A stretch of DNA of 64,000 bases from Luteimonas wenzhouensis (GTDB lineage Bacteria; Pseudomonadota; Gammaproteobacteria; Xanthomonadales; Xanthomonadaceae): contig NZ_VOHE01000006.1 of NCBI RefSeq assembly GCF_007859305.1, positions 62,001 to 126,000 of the forward strand, in the 5' to 3' direction. Each line of letters begins with the position of its first letter. Position 1 is the stretch's first letter. Shown here one piece after another: positions 36,466 through 47,225 of the stretch. Both the position numbers and the translations under genes were made by a program. Below the pieces are notes generated by a model, which was not told where the DNA came from, did no database searches, and was given only the letters and a program-made list of their open reading frames with translations.

Positions 36466-37149
36466 GACAGGGAGGTCGGCATGGAGCAGCAACCGGGCGC
36501 GGGGCGACCGCGCGGGGCACGGGCGCCGGGCGGTCCGGTCATGGCGGCGATGATCGCCGCCGCGTTGGCGACCACGGGGTGCCAGGGCATGGCGAAGACG
36601 CCTGAGCGGGAACCGGCGGAAGACGCGGTACGCATCGACAACACGGTGGCCGACTGGCCGCTGAAGTTCGTGCAGCACAGCTTCGGGGCGTTCTGCTATT
36701 CGACGTACGGTTGCCGGGTCGTCTACAACGGGTTCGATCATACGAATGATCCCGACGACGAGCTGCAGCGGTCGTCGGCGTCGTTGGGTGACCGGTATCC
36801 GGACAACCTCTACGGCAGTTACCTTGGCGTAAGCAACTTTCCTCCTCCTGCACGGGTGAGCTGGCGGTCGAGCGACGGCATGTCGCACGAAGCCGAGGTG
36901 GATATCGGCGAGATATTCCGCGACCGCTTGATTCTGCACAACGTGGCGCGCGAAGACGTCAGGCAGGGAGTGTCCATCTTGGATCCAGCCATCCTGCTAG
37001 AGGTGAACGACCGCACCATCAACGTGTACATGCGGGCCCGCGTGCCCACAAGGACGGCGCGGGAGCAGGGGCTGCCCACTGGCAATTTCCGGGAAGACCT
37101 GGTGCTGGCCTGGACGCGCACCTACTGATCCGGTTCGACAGGGAGGTCG
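36466..37149 (+). repeat. 13-nt repeat covering the ribosome sites of two adjacent genes
   Basis: GACAGGGAGGTCG occurs at 36466-36478, just before the lipoprotein start at 36481, and again at 37137-37149, just before the lipase start at 37153. The central GGGAGG is the ribosome-binding site in each case. The identical translation signals suggest matched expression or origin by module duplication. Only these two short copies are repeated, not the DNA between. Confidence 0.7.
36481..37128 (+). CDS. lipoprotein, candidate immunity protein of the adjacent lipase
   Basis: 215 residues with an N-terminal hydrophobic segment (MAAMIAAALATTGC) and a lipobox-like TTGC at Cys34, so probably a periplasmic lipoprotein. 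The mature part, with CRVVYNGFDHTNDPDDEL and VSWRSSDGMSHEAEVDIG, matched no family I could name with certainty. It directly precedes a Tle1/DUF2235 lipase with a near-identical ribosome site and a 24-nt gap. Immunity proteins of periplasm-acting lipase effectors are typically such lipoproteins. Lower GC than its neighbours. Confidence 0.75.
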   Translation: MEQQPGAGRPRGARAPGGPVMAAMIAAALATTGCQGMAKTPEREPAEDAVRIDNTVADWPLKFVQHSFGAFCYSTYGCRVVYNGFDHTNDPDDELQRSSASLGDRYPDNLYGSYLGVSNFPPPARVSWRSSDGMSHEAEVDIGEIFRDRLILHNVAREDVRQGVSILDPAILLEVNDRTINVYMRARVPTRTAREQGLPTGNFREDLVLAWTRTY

Positions 37150-37152
37150 AGC

Positions 37153-38523
37153 ATGGGAGGACAACGCCATCCGGACGGCGTCGAGACGGTGCCGGTGACC
37201 CCCGAGCAGCTCACGGCGTTCGACCGGGCGCGAGAGATGCTCGCCCAGTCTGTGGCCCCGATCCTGGTGCGGGAAGATTCCGGGACCGACCGCATGTTCC
37301 TGGCGGCATTCGACGGCACCGGCAACAGCATGAAGAAGGACGCGCCGGCGAACCATACGAACGTGGCGCTGATCTACCAGCAGGTGCTCCACCGCAACAG
37401 GGATGGCGTTGGGCACATCCGCGCAGGCTACGTCGAAGGCGTGGGTACGCAAGGAGGCCTCTCTGGATTGCGTGACCTCGCATCGGGGCGAACGTACCAG
37501 GCGCGGCTGGAGGACATGTACCTCCAGTTCATCGTACAGGCGAAGAACTGGATGGACGCGAACCCACAGGCGGACATCCGCGTCTGCGCGATCGGATTCA
37601 GTCGCGGCGCAGAGCAGGCGGTCGGGTTCACCCGAATGGTGGAGGGCCGGGGAATACAGGATCCAGATGGAGCAAGGGTCTCCCGGGACCGCGACGGGAT
37701 GATCCAGCGAATCGAGTTCACGGCTCCTCCTCTCCGCGAGCCGGGAAGTGTCGTACAGGCCATCGGGTTGTTCGATCCAGTGGGTACGGGCGTGCCGCGC
37801 CAGCATGATCGGCGGCCGCCCCCGTCGGTCGTATCAGGCCTCCAGCTGACCGCACTCCACGAGCGACGCAATCTGTTCCAGGGGACGCAGGTGGCTGATC
37901 CCGGCATCACCATGGACGGGCGCTTTACGAACCTGGCGTTGCCCGGCGCACACAGCGACGTCGGCGGAGGCTACCTCCAGCACGGCCTGTCGGTGCGCAG
38001 CGGCAACCTGATGATCGACTACCTCAACGCGCTCAGCGACCGGCCGTTCCTGGCGAAGCGCCCGGAACCCGACGATCCGGCCCTCAACGTCATCCATCGC
38101 TCCGAGCAGCACCAGGTGTTCTACCGCACGTCCAGGTACGATGGGCGCGGCGGCCGCGTGCACCAGGAGGAGCTGGCGCCACCGCCGCTGTGCGCGATCG
38201 ACTGCCGCGATGCCGAGCCGCGCAACGAAGCGATGGCGGCGGCCCTGGAATGGCGACGCGTGCCGATCGGCCCGGTGCCGGGAGCGCCCGCGCAGGCCGC
38301 GGCGACGACCGTTGTCCCGGAAAGGCTGCCGGGGCTCGACCGGCTGCTGGAGGCCGCCCTCCGGGACGACGCGGCAGCGATACGCCGGTTCTCGCTCGAC
38401 TTGCTCGATGGCCCGGCCGGACAGGCCTGGCTGGCCGAGGGCGAAGCCAGGCTGCAGGGGCGTGGCTGGCTTCCGGACGACGCCACGCAACGGATGCCGG
38501 CGGTGCTGGAACCGCAGTGCTGA
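37153..38523 (+). CDS. DUF2235/Tle1-type phospholipase, candidate antibacterial effector
   Basis: 456-residue alpha/beta hydrolase. FLAAFDGTGNSMKKD at 49-63 and the nucleophile elbow IGFSRGAEQ (Ser150) are typical of DUF2235 proteins, as are LFDPVGTG (Asp208), LTALHERRNLF and PGAHSDVGGGYLQHG (His267, Asp269). Tle1 effectors of the type VI system belong to this family and hydrolyse bacterial phospholipids in the target periplasm. The last ~80 residues form an extra helical extension I cannot assign. No secretion gene (VgrG, PAAR, Hcp) lies in the window, so delivery is unknown. Lower GC than surroundings suggests transfer. Confidence 0.8.
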   Translation: MGGQRHPDGVETVPVTPEQLTAFDRAREMLAQSVAPILVREDSGTDRMFLAAFDGTGNSMKKDAPANHTNVALIYQQVLHRNRDGVGHIRAGYVEGVGTQGGLSGLRDLASGRTYQARLEDMYLQFIVQAKNWMDANPQADIRVCAIGFSRGAEQAVGFTRMVEGRGIQDPDGARVSRDRDGMIQRIEFTAPPLREPGSVVQAIGLFDPVGTGVPRQHDRRPPPSVVSGLQLTALHERRNLFQGTQVADPGITMDGRFTNLALPGAHSDVGGGYLQHGLSVRSGNLMIDYLNALSDRPFLAKRPEPDDPALNVIHRSEQHQVFYRTSRYDGRGGRVHQEELAPPPLCAIDCRDAEPRNEAMAAALEWRRVPIGPVPGAPAQAAATTVVPERLPGLDRLLEAALRDDAAAIRRFSLDLLDGPAGQAWLAEGEARLQGRGWLPDDATQRMPAVLEPQC

Positions 38524-38530
38524 CGCGGGT

Positions 38531-38550
38531 GCGCCGGCCGCGGCCGGCGC
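38531..38550. terminator. bidirectional terminator-like palindrome
   Basis: GCGCCGGCC (38531-38539) and GGCCGGCGC (38542-38550) form a perfect inverted repeat in the 31-nt gap between the convergent lipase and LysR genes. No T-run is present. Confidence 0.5.
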
Positions 38551-38554
38551 GCGC

Positions 38555-39547
38555 TCAGCGCTCCGAATGCCCGCTGTCGTAGTAGTCGCGGCGCACGAAC
38601 AGGTCGGGCTGGATCAGGTCCATGAACGCGCGCGCCTGGGGCGAGGGCAGGCGGCCCTTGCGCATGATCACGCCGTAGCTGCGCGGCGGGAAATGGCGCT
38701 CCAGCGGCCGGGTGACGATGCGGCCGCGGTCGGCCTCGGTGAGGCAGATCGAGGACAGGATGCTGATCCCCATGCCCATGGCCACGTACTGCTTGATCAC
38801 CTCCCAGCCGCCGACCTCCAGGGCCACGTGGTAGGGCACCCGGTTCTGCTGGAACACCAGGTCCACCAGGCGCCAGGTGATCTGGCGCTTGGGCGGCAGG
38901 ATCAGGCCGTACTGGCCGATGTCGGCCAGCTCCAGGTCGGGCTTGTCGGCCAGCGGGTGCCCCGGCGGCATCACCAGGTGCTGCTTGAACCGGTGCAGCG
39001 GTTCGTAGACCAGATCCGCCGGCACGTCCTGCATCGAGCCCACCACCAGGTCGACCGCGTCGCTGCGCAGCAGGTCGGTGCCGTCGGCGCTGACGGTGTT
39101 GTGCAGGCTCAGGCGCACGTCGCCGTGGCGCTGGCGGAAGCGTTCCACGATCGGCGGCAGCAGGTAGAGGATCGTGGAGCTGTTGGCGGCGATGTTGAGC
39201 TCGCCCGCGTCCATCCCGCGCAGCTGGTTGCGGAAGGCGGCCGGCAGGCCGTCGATGCCGTCCACCAGGGGGCGCGCCAGTTCGTACAGCAGCTCCCCGG
39301 CCCGGGTCGGCACCAGGCGGCGGCCGCTGCGCTCGAACAGCTTGTGCCCCAGTTCGCGCTCGAGCGCCTGCAGCTGGAGGGTGATGGCGGGCTGGCTCAG
39401 GTACAGGGCCTCGGCCGCGCGCGAGACCGACCCCAGGCGGGTGGTCTGGCAGAAGGCGCGCAGCGGCTTGAGCCGGTCGGCCTTGTAGGCGAAGCGCGAG
39501 GGCGAGTTCGGTCGCGGTTCAGGGCCCGATTTCGACCGGGAAGGCAT
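38555..39547 (-). CDS. LysR-family regulator divergent from aceBA
   Basis: 330 residues. The N-terminal helix-turn-helix (about 25-85) is RFAYKADRLKPLRAFCQTTRLGSVSRAAEALYLSQPAITLQLQALERELG. The effector domain follows, with ANSSTILYLLPPIVERFRQ and DLVVGSMQDVPADL, resembling CysB-like long-form members. Divergent placement 114 nt from malate synthase suggests it controls the glyoxylate shunt genes and itself. Similar LysR genes sit beside aceBA in other xanthomonads. The effector is unknown. Confidence 0.93.
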   Translation of the reverse strand: MPSRSKSGPEPRPNSPSRFAYKADRLKPLRAFCQTTRLGSVSRAAEALYLSQPAITLQLQALERELGHKLFERSGRRLVPTRAGELLYELARPLVDGIDGLPAAFRNQLRGMDAGELNIAANSSTILYLLPPIVERFRQRHGDVRLSLHNTVSADGTDLLRSDAVDLVVGSMQDVPADLVYEPLHRFKQHLVMPPGHPLADKPDLELADIGQYGLILPPKRQITWRLVDLVFQQNRVPYHVALEVGGWEVIKQYVAMGMGISILSSICLTEADRGRIVTRPLERHFPPRSYGVIMRKGRLPSPQARAFMDLIQPDLFVRRDYYDSGHSER

Positions 39548-39559
39548 TGATCCGCCAGC

Positions 39560-39611
39560 AGTATTTGGAAAACTAATGAATTACATTGAAAAAACTGTCT
39601 TGTCAAATACT
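39560..39611. promoter_or_regulatory. divergent control region of lysR-type gene and aceB with inverted repeat
   Basis: The AT-rich stretch contains AGTATTTG (39560-39567) and its exact complement CAAATACT (39604-39611), 36 nt apart. A spaced dyad of this kind could be bound by a dimer or tetramer of the neighbouring LysR protein. Note that the LysR start is at 39547, so the left half-site is only 13 nt upstream of it. Promoter hexamers were not assigned. Confidence 0.45.
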
Positions 39612-39661
39612 CGGCTCGGGAGGACGTTGGCGCTGCAACGCAACATCCACTGGAGCCCGCC

Positions 39662-41272
<1,611 letters not shown>

Positions 41273-41348
41273 CGGCCCGCTTCCCGCACCCGTCCACCCG
41301 CATCCATGCACACGGGCCGCGCACGGCGCCGGCCCCCGGAGAACGCAC

Positions 41349-42677
<1,329 letters not shown>

Positions 42678-42702
42678 CGGCCCGGGAGGGGGAAGGGGAC
42701 CT

Positions 42703-42736
42703 GGCGCCTCCCCGCCGGTCGGGGCGGGGAGGCGCC
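42703..42736 (+). terminator. terminator-like hairpin after aceA
   Basis: Perfect 14-bp stem: GGCGCCTCCCCGCC (42703-42716), 6-nt loop, then its complement (42723-42736). It starts 26 nt after the isocitrate lyase stop. No T-tract follows, which is common in high-GC terminators. The remaining ~270 nt to the next gene hold nothing I recognise. Confidence 0.6.
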
Positions 42737-43004
42737 GGGGCACCCGGCCCTGCATGGCTGCAGCAGGCACCACCCCGGTCCTCCGTGCGGAGCGCGGAGG
42801 CGGCGGGCAGGGCGGCGCGGCGCGCGGTGGCGCCGGGCCGGCCCGACGCCGCAACCGGGAGAGAGGCGCCTTCCGCCGCATCGCGCGGAGGGCCGGGGTG
42901 GGCGCCTTACTGCCGTCGTCCGCGCCAGGCTCCGGCGCGCGATGTCGCGCGCATCGGGCCGAGGGGATAAGGTGGGCCCCACCATTGGACCAGGGGCCCC
43001 TTGC

Positions 43005-43934
43005 GTGCGCAGGATCCACAGTTTCGTCGCGGCCGTCGCGCTGGCCGCGTGCGTCGCCGGCACCACTGCTGCCGCCGACCGCATCACCGGCAAGCCGTTC
43101 GCCACCCGCAGCGAGGTCCACGCGCCGCACGCGATGGCGGCCACCTCGCACCCGCTCGCCACCCAGGTCGCGCTGGACGTGATGAAGGCCGGCGGCAGCG
43201 CGGTCGATGCCGCGATCGCGGCCAACGCCGCGCTCGGGCTGATGGAGCCCACCGACAACGGCATCGGCGGCGACCTGTTCGCGATCGTGTGGGACCCGAA
43301 GACGCGCCGCCTCTACGGCTACAACGGCTCGGGCCGCTCGCCGCGTTCGCTGACCCTGGAGGAGTTCCGGCGCCGCGGGCTGGAGGAGGTGCCGTCGCAC
43401 GGGCCGCTGCCGGTCACCGTGCCCGGAACGGTCGACGCCTGGTTCGCCCTGCACGGCCGCTTCGGCCGCCTGCCGATGGCGCGCAACCTGGAGCCGGCGA
43501 TCCGCTACGCGCGCGAGGGCCACCCCGTGCACGAGGTGATCGCCTACTACTGGGAGCGCTCGGTGCCGCGGCTGTCGAAGTGGCCGGGCTTCAGCGAGCA
43601 GTTCACCATCGACGGCCGCGCCCCGCGCACCGGCGAGACCTGGCGCAACCCGAACCTCGCCGACACCCTGCAGAAGATCGCCGACGGCGGCCGCGACGCG
43701 TTCTACAAGGGCGAGATCGCGCGCACCATCGACGCCTATTTCAAGGCCAACGACGGCTTCCTGTCCTACGAGGACCTGGCCGCGCACGCGGGCGAATGGG
43801 TCGAACCGGTGTCGACACGCTACCGCGGCCATGACGTGTGGGAACTGCCGCCCAACGGGCAGGGCATCGCCGCGCTGCAGATCCTCAACCTGCTCGAACC
43901 CTACGACCTCAAGTCCTACGGCTTCGGCAGCCCC
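43005..43934 (+). pseudogene. gamma-glutamyltransferase, truncated before the catalytic subunit
   Basis: Signal peptide from a GTG start ([18 protein letters not shown]), then the large-subunit part of a gamma-glutamyltransferase: [64 protein letters not shown], through [26 protein letters not shown]. Homology stops abruptly at about 43932. The catalytic Thr and the entire small subunit, about the last 250 residues, are missing, and they do not reappear downstream. The frame runs on to a stop at 44067-44069 in unrelated sequence. Intact enzymes cleave and transfer gamma-glutamyl groups from glutathione; this one cannot be functional. Confidence 0.88.
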
Positions 43935-44065
43935 GTGCTTTTGCGGAGGATACGCCGCCAACGTTGCCAGATGGTCCCGTGCCGAGTCCCCCGGGATGGG
44001 ATTGCACAGCGTCAGGAGGGGTGGTCACATGTGTACCCAAACAAGACGATACGATTGATCCTTAA
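43934..44065 (+). pseudogene. fragment resembling the end of a DUF11-type adhesin repeat
   Basis: Directly after the break in the gamma-glutamyltransferase, another reading frame encodes [21 protein letters not shown] followed by [14 protein letters not shown] and a stop. The PPGW-x-C-x-x-SGG-x-VTC pattern is typical of DUF11/isopeptide-like repeats of large bacterial surface proteins. Only about 43 codons are present and there is no start. It would be the 3' scrap of a larger gene joined to the truncated enzyme. The assignment rests on a short motif. Confidence 0.45.
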
Positions 44066-44076
44066 GTGAGTCCGAT

Positions 44077-44104
44077 CCGGGCGCAGCCCAAAGGCTGTGC
44101 CCGG
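44077..44104. terminator. strong hairpin after the gene fragments
   Basis: CCGGGCGCAGCC (44077-44088) pairs with GGCTGTGCCCGG (44093-44104) over a CAAA loop, 12 bp with one G-T. It begins 11 nt after the DUF11-like fragment's stop, so it may be that gene's original terminator. No T-run. It covers a GTG at 44097 that opens the next frame. Confidence 0.5.
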
Positions 44105-44135
44105 GTTCAAGAAATGGGCGCATGTGGCTATAAAA

Positions 44136-44699
44136 GTGAAGAAAGAAAATAAGAAATGGATTTTGTCTGCTCTCAGAAGCAATAAATCCAAGATTCTTGC
44201 GGTTTTCTTTGTTGTCTTGGCATCGGGATGCGCTGCTATCTCAACAAAAGTCGATCGCGAAATGGTTATCCCGCTGGGAGCGACAAGGTACGAGGTCAAG
44301 GATGACCAGCAGTTCATCATGGCCGTCCCCATCAATATCAGGAATCCTGAATATCCTGAAGAGGTCGATGGCATCAATCAGAAACTCCATATATGCGCCT
44401 CCTTTGTGGTTACTGAAGAAGGAGTCGTGGAAGAAGTTGAGATTGTTGATATGCCTGCTTGCCCTGACTCTCGCTTGTATGCCGCTAGTGCATTTGGAAG
44501 GGCTGTAGTGTCTGCTGTTTCCGGATGGACATTCTTTGGCGCCGCCATATGTAGTTTTCCGGAAGGGGCTTCAAAGAATGATAATTGCGAGGATGAGGGG
44601 GCAACGCTCGAGCCGGTTGCCATTAGGTTGACCTACAATTTTATTTTTGATTCGAGCAGTGGGAGAAAGGTGGTTTCGTCAAGGGCCGGCAAGAATTGA
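44136..44699 (+). CDS. low-GC lipoprotein of unknown function with TonB-C-like segment
   Basis: About 187 residues. Lys-rich N-terminus, hydrophobic helix and lipobox LASGC. The mature part contains PEYPEEVDGINQKLHICASFVVTEEG, then VVEEVEIVDM and AFGRAVVSAVSGWTFF. The order Pro-x-Tyr-Pro, strand, Gly-x-Val, Ala-x-x-x-Ala-Val and Trp-x-Phe recalls the C-terminal fold of TonB-like energy transducers, but no such function is claimed. Base composition and codon use (AAA, ATT, GTT) are far lower in GC than all neighbours, indicating foreign origin. The start is uncertain: GTG 44136 was used, the frame opens at GTG 44097, and no good ribosome site was found. Confidence 0.6.
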   Translation: MKKENKKWILSALRSNKSKILAVFFVVLASGCAAISTKVDREMVIPLGATRYEVKDDQQFIMAVPINIRNPEYPEEVDGINQKLHICASFVVTEEGVVEEVEIVDMPACPDSRLYAASAFGRAVVSAVSGWTFFGAAICSFPEGASKNDNCEDEGATLEPVAIRLTYNFIFDSSSGRKVVSSRAGKN

Positions 44700-44742
44700 A
44701 GAATACATGGACAGTTCCAGTTTCTCATTCCGAACGCATTGA

Positions 44743-44783
44743 TGGGTCTGGCCAAATCAATGCCATTGATTCGGCCAGATCCA
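44743..44783. repeat. 19-bp inverted repeat in AT-rich DNA
   Basis: The arm 44743-44761 (TGGGTCTGGCCAAATCAAT) pairs with 44765-44783 across a 3-nt loop with one mismatch and one G-T pair. It lies between the low-GC lipoprotein and the convergent AAA ATPase gene (ends 44872). It could be a bidirectional terminator brought in with the foreign segment or a remnant of a mobile-element end. The surrounding 44700-44871 holds no convincing gene. Confidence 0.6.
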
Positions 44784-44871
44784 CCGTTGTAGAGCGCTTC
44801 GCGTTTACGCTCGAGATCACGGTTATTTAGGCCTTCTTTCAAGAATTCACGGCGGGTAGCACATCACTGGC

Positions 44872-46362
44872 TCAATCCGCCGGCACCGTGCGGCTGCCGG
44901 CCCAGGCGCGCAGTTCCGCCACCTGCTCGCGCATCACCACCGACAGCGGGCGGGTGGCGCGGATCTCCTCCAGCAGCAGGCCGGTATCGACCGTGCGCCC
45001 GCCGGCCAGCGCCGCGTACATCGCCGAGACGATGGCCTGCTCGATCTCGGCGCCGGAGAAGCCCTCGGTGGCCGCCGCCAGCGCGGCCTGGTCGAAGCGT
45101 TCGGCCGGGAGCTGGCGCCGGCGCAGGTGCAGCTCGAACACGTGGGCGCGGGTGTCGGCGTCGGGCAGGTCGACGAAGAAGATCTCGTCGAAGCGGCCCT
45201 TGCGCAGCAGTTCGGCCGGCAGTTCGTGGACCTGGTTGGCGGTGGCGACCAGGAACACCGGCGCCTTGCGTTCGGCCATCCAGGTCAGCAGGTAGCCGAG
45301 CACGCGCCTCGACACGCCGCCGTCGCCGTCGGCGCCGCTGGCGGCCAGGCCCTTCTCGATCTCGTCGATCCACAGCACGCACGGCGCAAGCCGCTCGGTC
45401 GATTCCAGCGCCTGGCGCAGGTTGGCCTCGGTCTCGCCGTGGTACTTGGCGTAGAGGGTGCCGAAGTCCAGCCGCACCAGCGGCACGCCGAAGCCGCCGG
45501 CCACCGCCTTGGCCAGCAGCGACTTGCCGCAGCCCTGCACGCCCAGCAGCAGGATGCCGCGCGGCGGGTCCAGGCCCGGCGGCGGCTCGCCGTCGCCGGT
45601 GAACACGCGCCGGCGCAGGTCGATCCAGCGCTTGAGCCGGCGCGCCCCGGCCACGTCGGCGAAGCGCGCGGTGTCGTACTCGTAGTGCAGGTGGCCGCTC
45701 TTGTTGAGCAGTTCGAACTTCAGCCGGGTCAGCTCGGGCAGGTCTCCGGGGCCGAGCACTCCGTCGTCGTGGACCAGGTGGCGCACGATGCGGCGCGCGT
45801 CCATCGCGTCCAGGCCCTGCAGGTTGCGCACGATCCGGCGCACCACGGCGTCGTCGGCGACCACCCGCGCGCCCTGGTTCTCGCGCTGGAAGGCGGCGAT
45901 TTCCTCGCGCACGATCCTGAGCAGGGCGTTGCCGTCGGGCAGGCGCAGGCGCAGGCGCGCGGCCCTGGCCTCGAGCTCGCCGGGCAGCTCCACCCGGTGC
46001 CCGACCAGGACGATGGTGTGCGGCAGGCAGCCGCGCCGCTGCAGGATCTCGCGCAGCTGGCGCCGGGTGGCGGCGTAGCCCAGGTAGGGGTGGAAATCGA
46101 GCAGCAGGTACACGCCGCGCTGGTCGGCGCCACGGATCGCGGCCAGGGTGGTGCCGGCGTCGGGCGGGGCCTGGGCCGGGTCCTCCCGGTCGAGGTCGAG
46201 CCGGCGCAGGCCCTCGGTGATCGACCAGCGGTAGAGCGCCCGCCAGATCCGGGTCAGCGACTGCCGGAACAGCTCCACCACGCGCATCTCGTCGGGGGTC
46301 TCGACCACGATCAGCGGGGTGTCGGCGCGGATCAGCGCCACGAGGTCCTGCAGGTCACTCAT
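44872..46362 (-). CDS. AAA+ ATPase, Ycf46-like
   Basis: 496 residues. A non-catalytic N-terminal half begins DLVALIRADTPLIVVETPDE, as in cyanobacterial/plastid Ycf46. One AAA+ module follows: Walker A GVQGCGKS, Walker B LWIDEIEK, sensor 1 ATANQVHELPAELLRKGRFDE containing the arginine finger, and a C-terminal lid EGFSGAEIEQAIVSAMYAAL. The function of this family in bacteria is poorly known; homologues in cyanobacteria affect photosynthetic carbon use. The gene ends 173 nt from the low-GC patch and is divergent from parA. Confidence 0.9.
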   Translation of the reverse strand: MSDLQDLVALIRADTPLIVVETPDEMRVVELFRQSLTRIWRALYRWSITEGLRRLDLDREDPAQAPPDAGTTLAAIRGADQRGVYLLLDFHPYLGYAATRRQLREILQRRGCLPHTIVLVGHRVELPGELEARAARLRLRLPDGNALLRIVREEIAAFQRENQGARVVADDAVVRRIVRNLQGLDAMDARRIVRHLVHDDGVLGPGDLPELTRLKFELLNKSGHLHYEYDTARFADVAGARRLKRWIDLRRRVFTGDGEPPPGLDPPRGILLLGVQGCGKSLLAKAVAGGFGVPLVRLDFGTLYAKYHGETEANLRQALESTERLAPCVLWIDEIEKGLAASGADGDGGVSRRVLGYLLTWMAERKAPVFLVATANQVHELPAELLRKGRFDEIFFVDLPDADTRAHVFELHLRRRQLPAERFDQAALAAATEGFSGAEIEQAIVSAMYAALAGGRTVDTGLLLEEIRATRPLSVVMREQVAELRAWAGSRTVPAD

Positions 46363-46563
46363 CGACGAGGAGCGGGTCGGGATGGGAAGGCGGCCTGCGA
46401 CGATAGCAGGCGCGGACCGCCCATGGCGCCCGCCGTCGTTGCCGCGCTTCCGGGACGCCGCGTAAAGATCCCGTAAAGACCGGACCCCGCGTGCGTCCCG
46501 CGTTTCGCCCCCGTCACGCGGCCGGTGTACGCTCGCGGCTCGTTCCCATGGCGGAGGCAGTGG

Positions 46564-47199
46564 ATGAAGACTGTGCTGGTGGCCAGTTCCAAGGGGGGTG
46601 TGGGCAAGACGACGATCGCGACCCACCTGGCGGCGGAGTCCGCCCTCGCGGGCCGCAGGACCGTCCTGGTCGACGCCGATCCACAGGGATCGTCCACGCG
46701 CTGGGCCGAACGCCGTTCCGGCATGGACAGCGCGGTGCTGCCGATCGACGGGTCCAGCCGGCACCGCAGCGCGTGGCGGTCGATCCCCGAAGGCACCGAG
46801 CGGGTGGTGATCGACGCCCCGGCCGGGGCCCAGGCCGACGCGCTCGAGGTCTATCTGGAGCATGCCGACGCTCTGGTGGTGCCGGTGCTGCCTTCGGCGC
46901 TGGACATCGACGCCACCGTGCCCTTCCTCAACACCCTGGCCAGGCACCCGCGGATCCGCGGCGGCGCGCTGCGCGTGGGCCTGGTGGGCAACCGCCTGCG
47001 GCCCTGGACCAATGCCTCGCAGCAGGCCATGGACCTGCTGCGGCAATGGCCCTACCCGCTGGTGGCCGAACTGCGCGACAGCCAGGCCTACGTGATGCTG
47101 GTCGGCTTCGGCAAGAGCCTGTACGACTACAACTCGGCCCTGGTGCGCGACCACCAGGCGGACTGGCAGCCGCTGCTCAGGTGGGTCCGCAAGGCCTGA
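46564..47199 (+). CDS. ParA/MinD-family P-loop ATPase
   Basis: 211 residues with the deviant Walker A SSKGGVGKTTIATHLA (Lys10 and Lys15) and switch DADPQGSSTRWAERR. A motif VIDAPAGAQADALEVYLEHAD corresponds to Walker B. It is the short form without a DNA-binding domain and has no ParB partner next to it, so it may position cargo or regulate rather than segregate plasmids. GGAGG sits 9 nt upstream. It is followed by sixA after 26 nt. Confidence 0.92.
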   Translation: MKTVLVASSKGGVGKTTIATHLAAESALAGRRTVLVDADPQGSSTRWAERRSGMDSAVLPIDGSSRHRSAWRSIPEGTERVVIDAPAGAQADALEVYLEHADALVVPVLPSALDIDATVPFLNTLARHPRIRGGALRVGLVGNRLRPWTNASQQAMDLLRQWPYPLVAELRDSQAYVMLVGFGKSLYDYNSALVRDHQADWQPLLRWVRKA

Positions 47200-47225
47200 G
47201 CCACCACCGGTCCGGGGACGCCTCG

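Noticed and set aside
38280..38520. XVIPCD-type T4SS secretion signal at the end of the DUF2235 lipase
   Set aside because: The C-terminal extension lacks the recurrent motifs I associate with that domain, so the delivery route was left open.
44077..44110. tRNA-like or integron attC-like element at the low-GC patch
   Set aside because: The hairpin lacks the conserved tRNA T-loop/acceptor arrangement and the attC core sequences. It looks like a plain terminator stem.
44633..44842. 69-residue frame on the minus strand across the 19-bp inverted repeat
   Set aside because: It has no ribosome site or recognisable motif and overlaps the end of the low-GC lipoprotein gene. Part of it is simply the translation of the hairpin.
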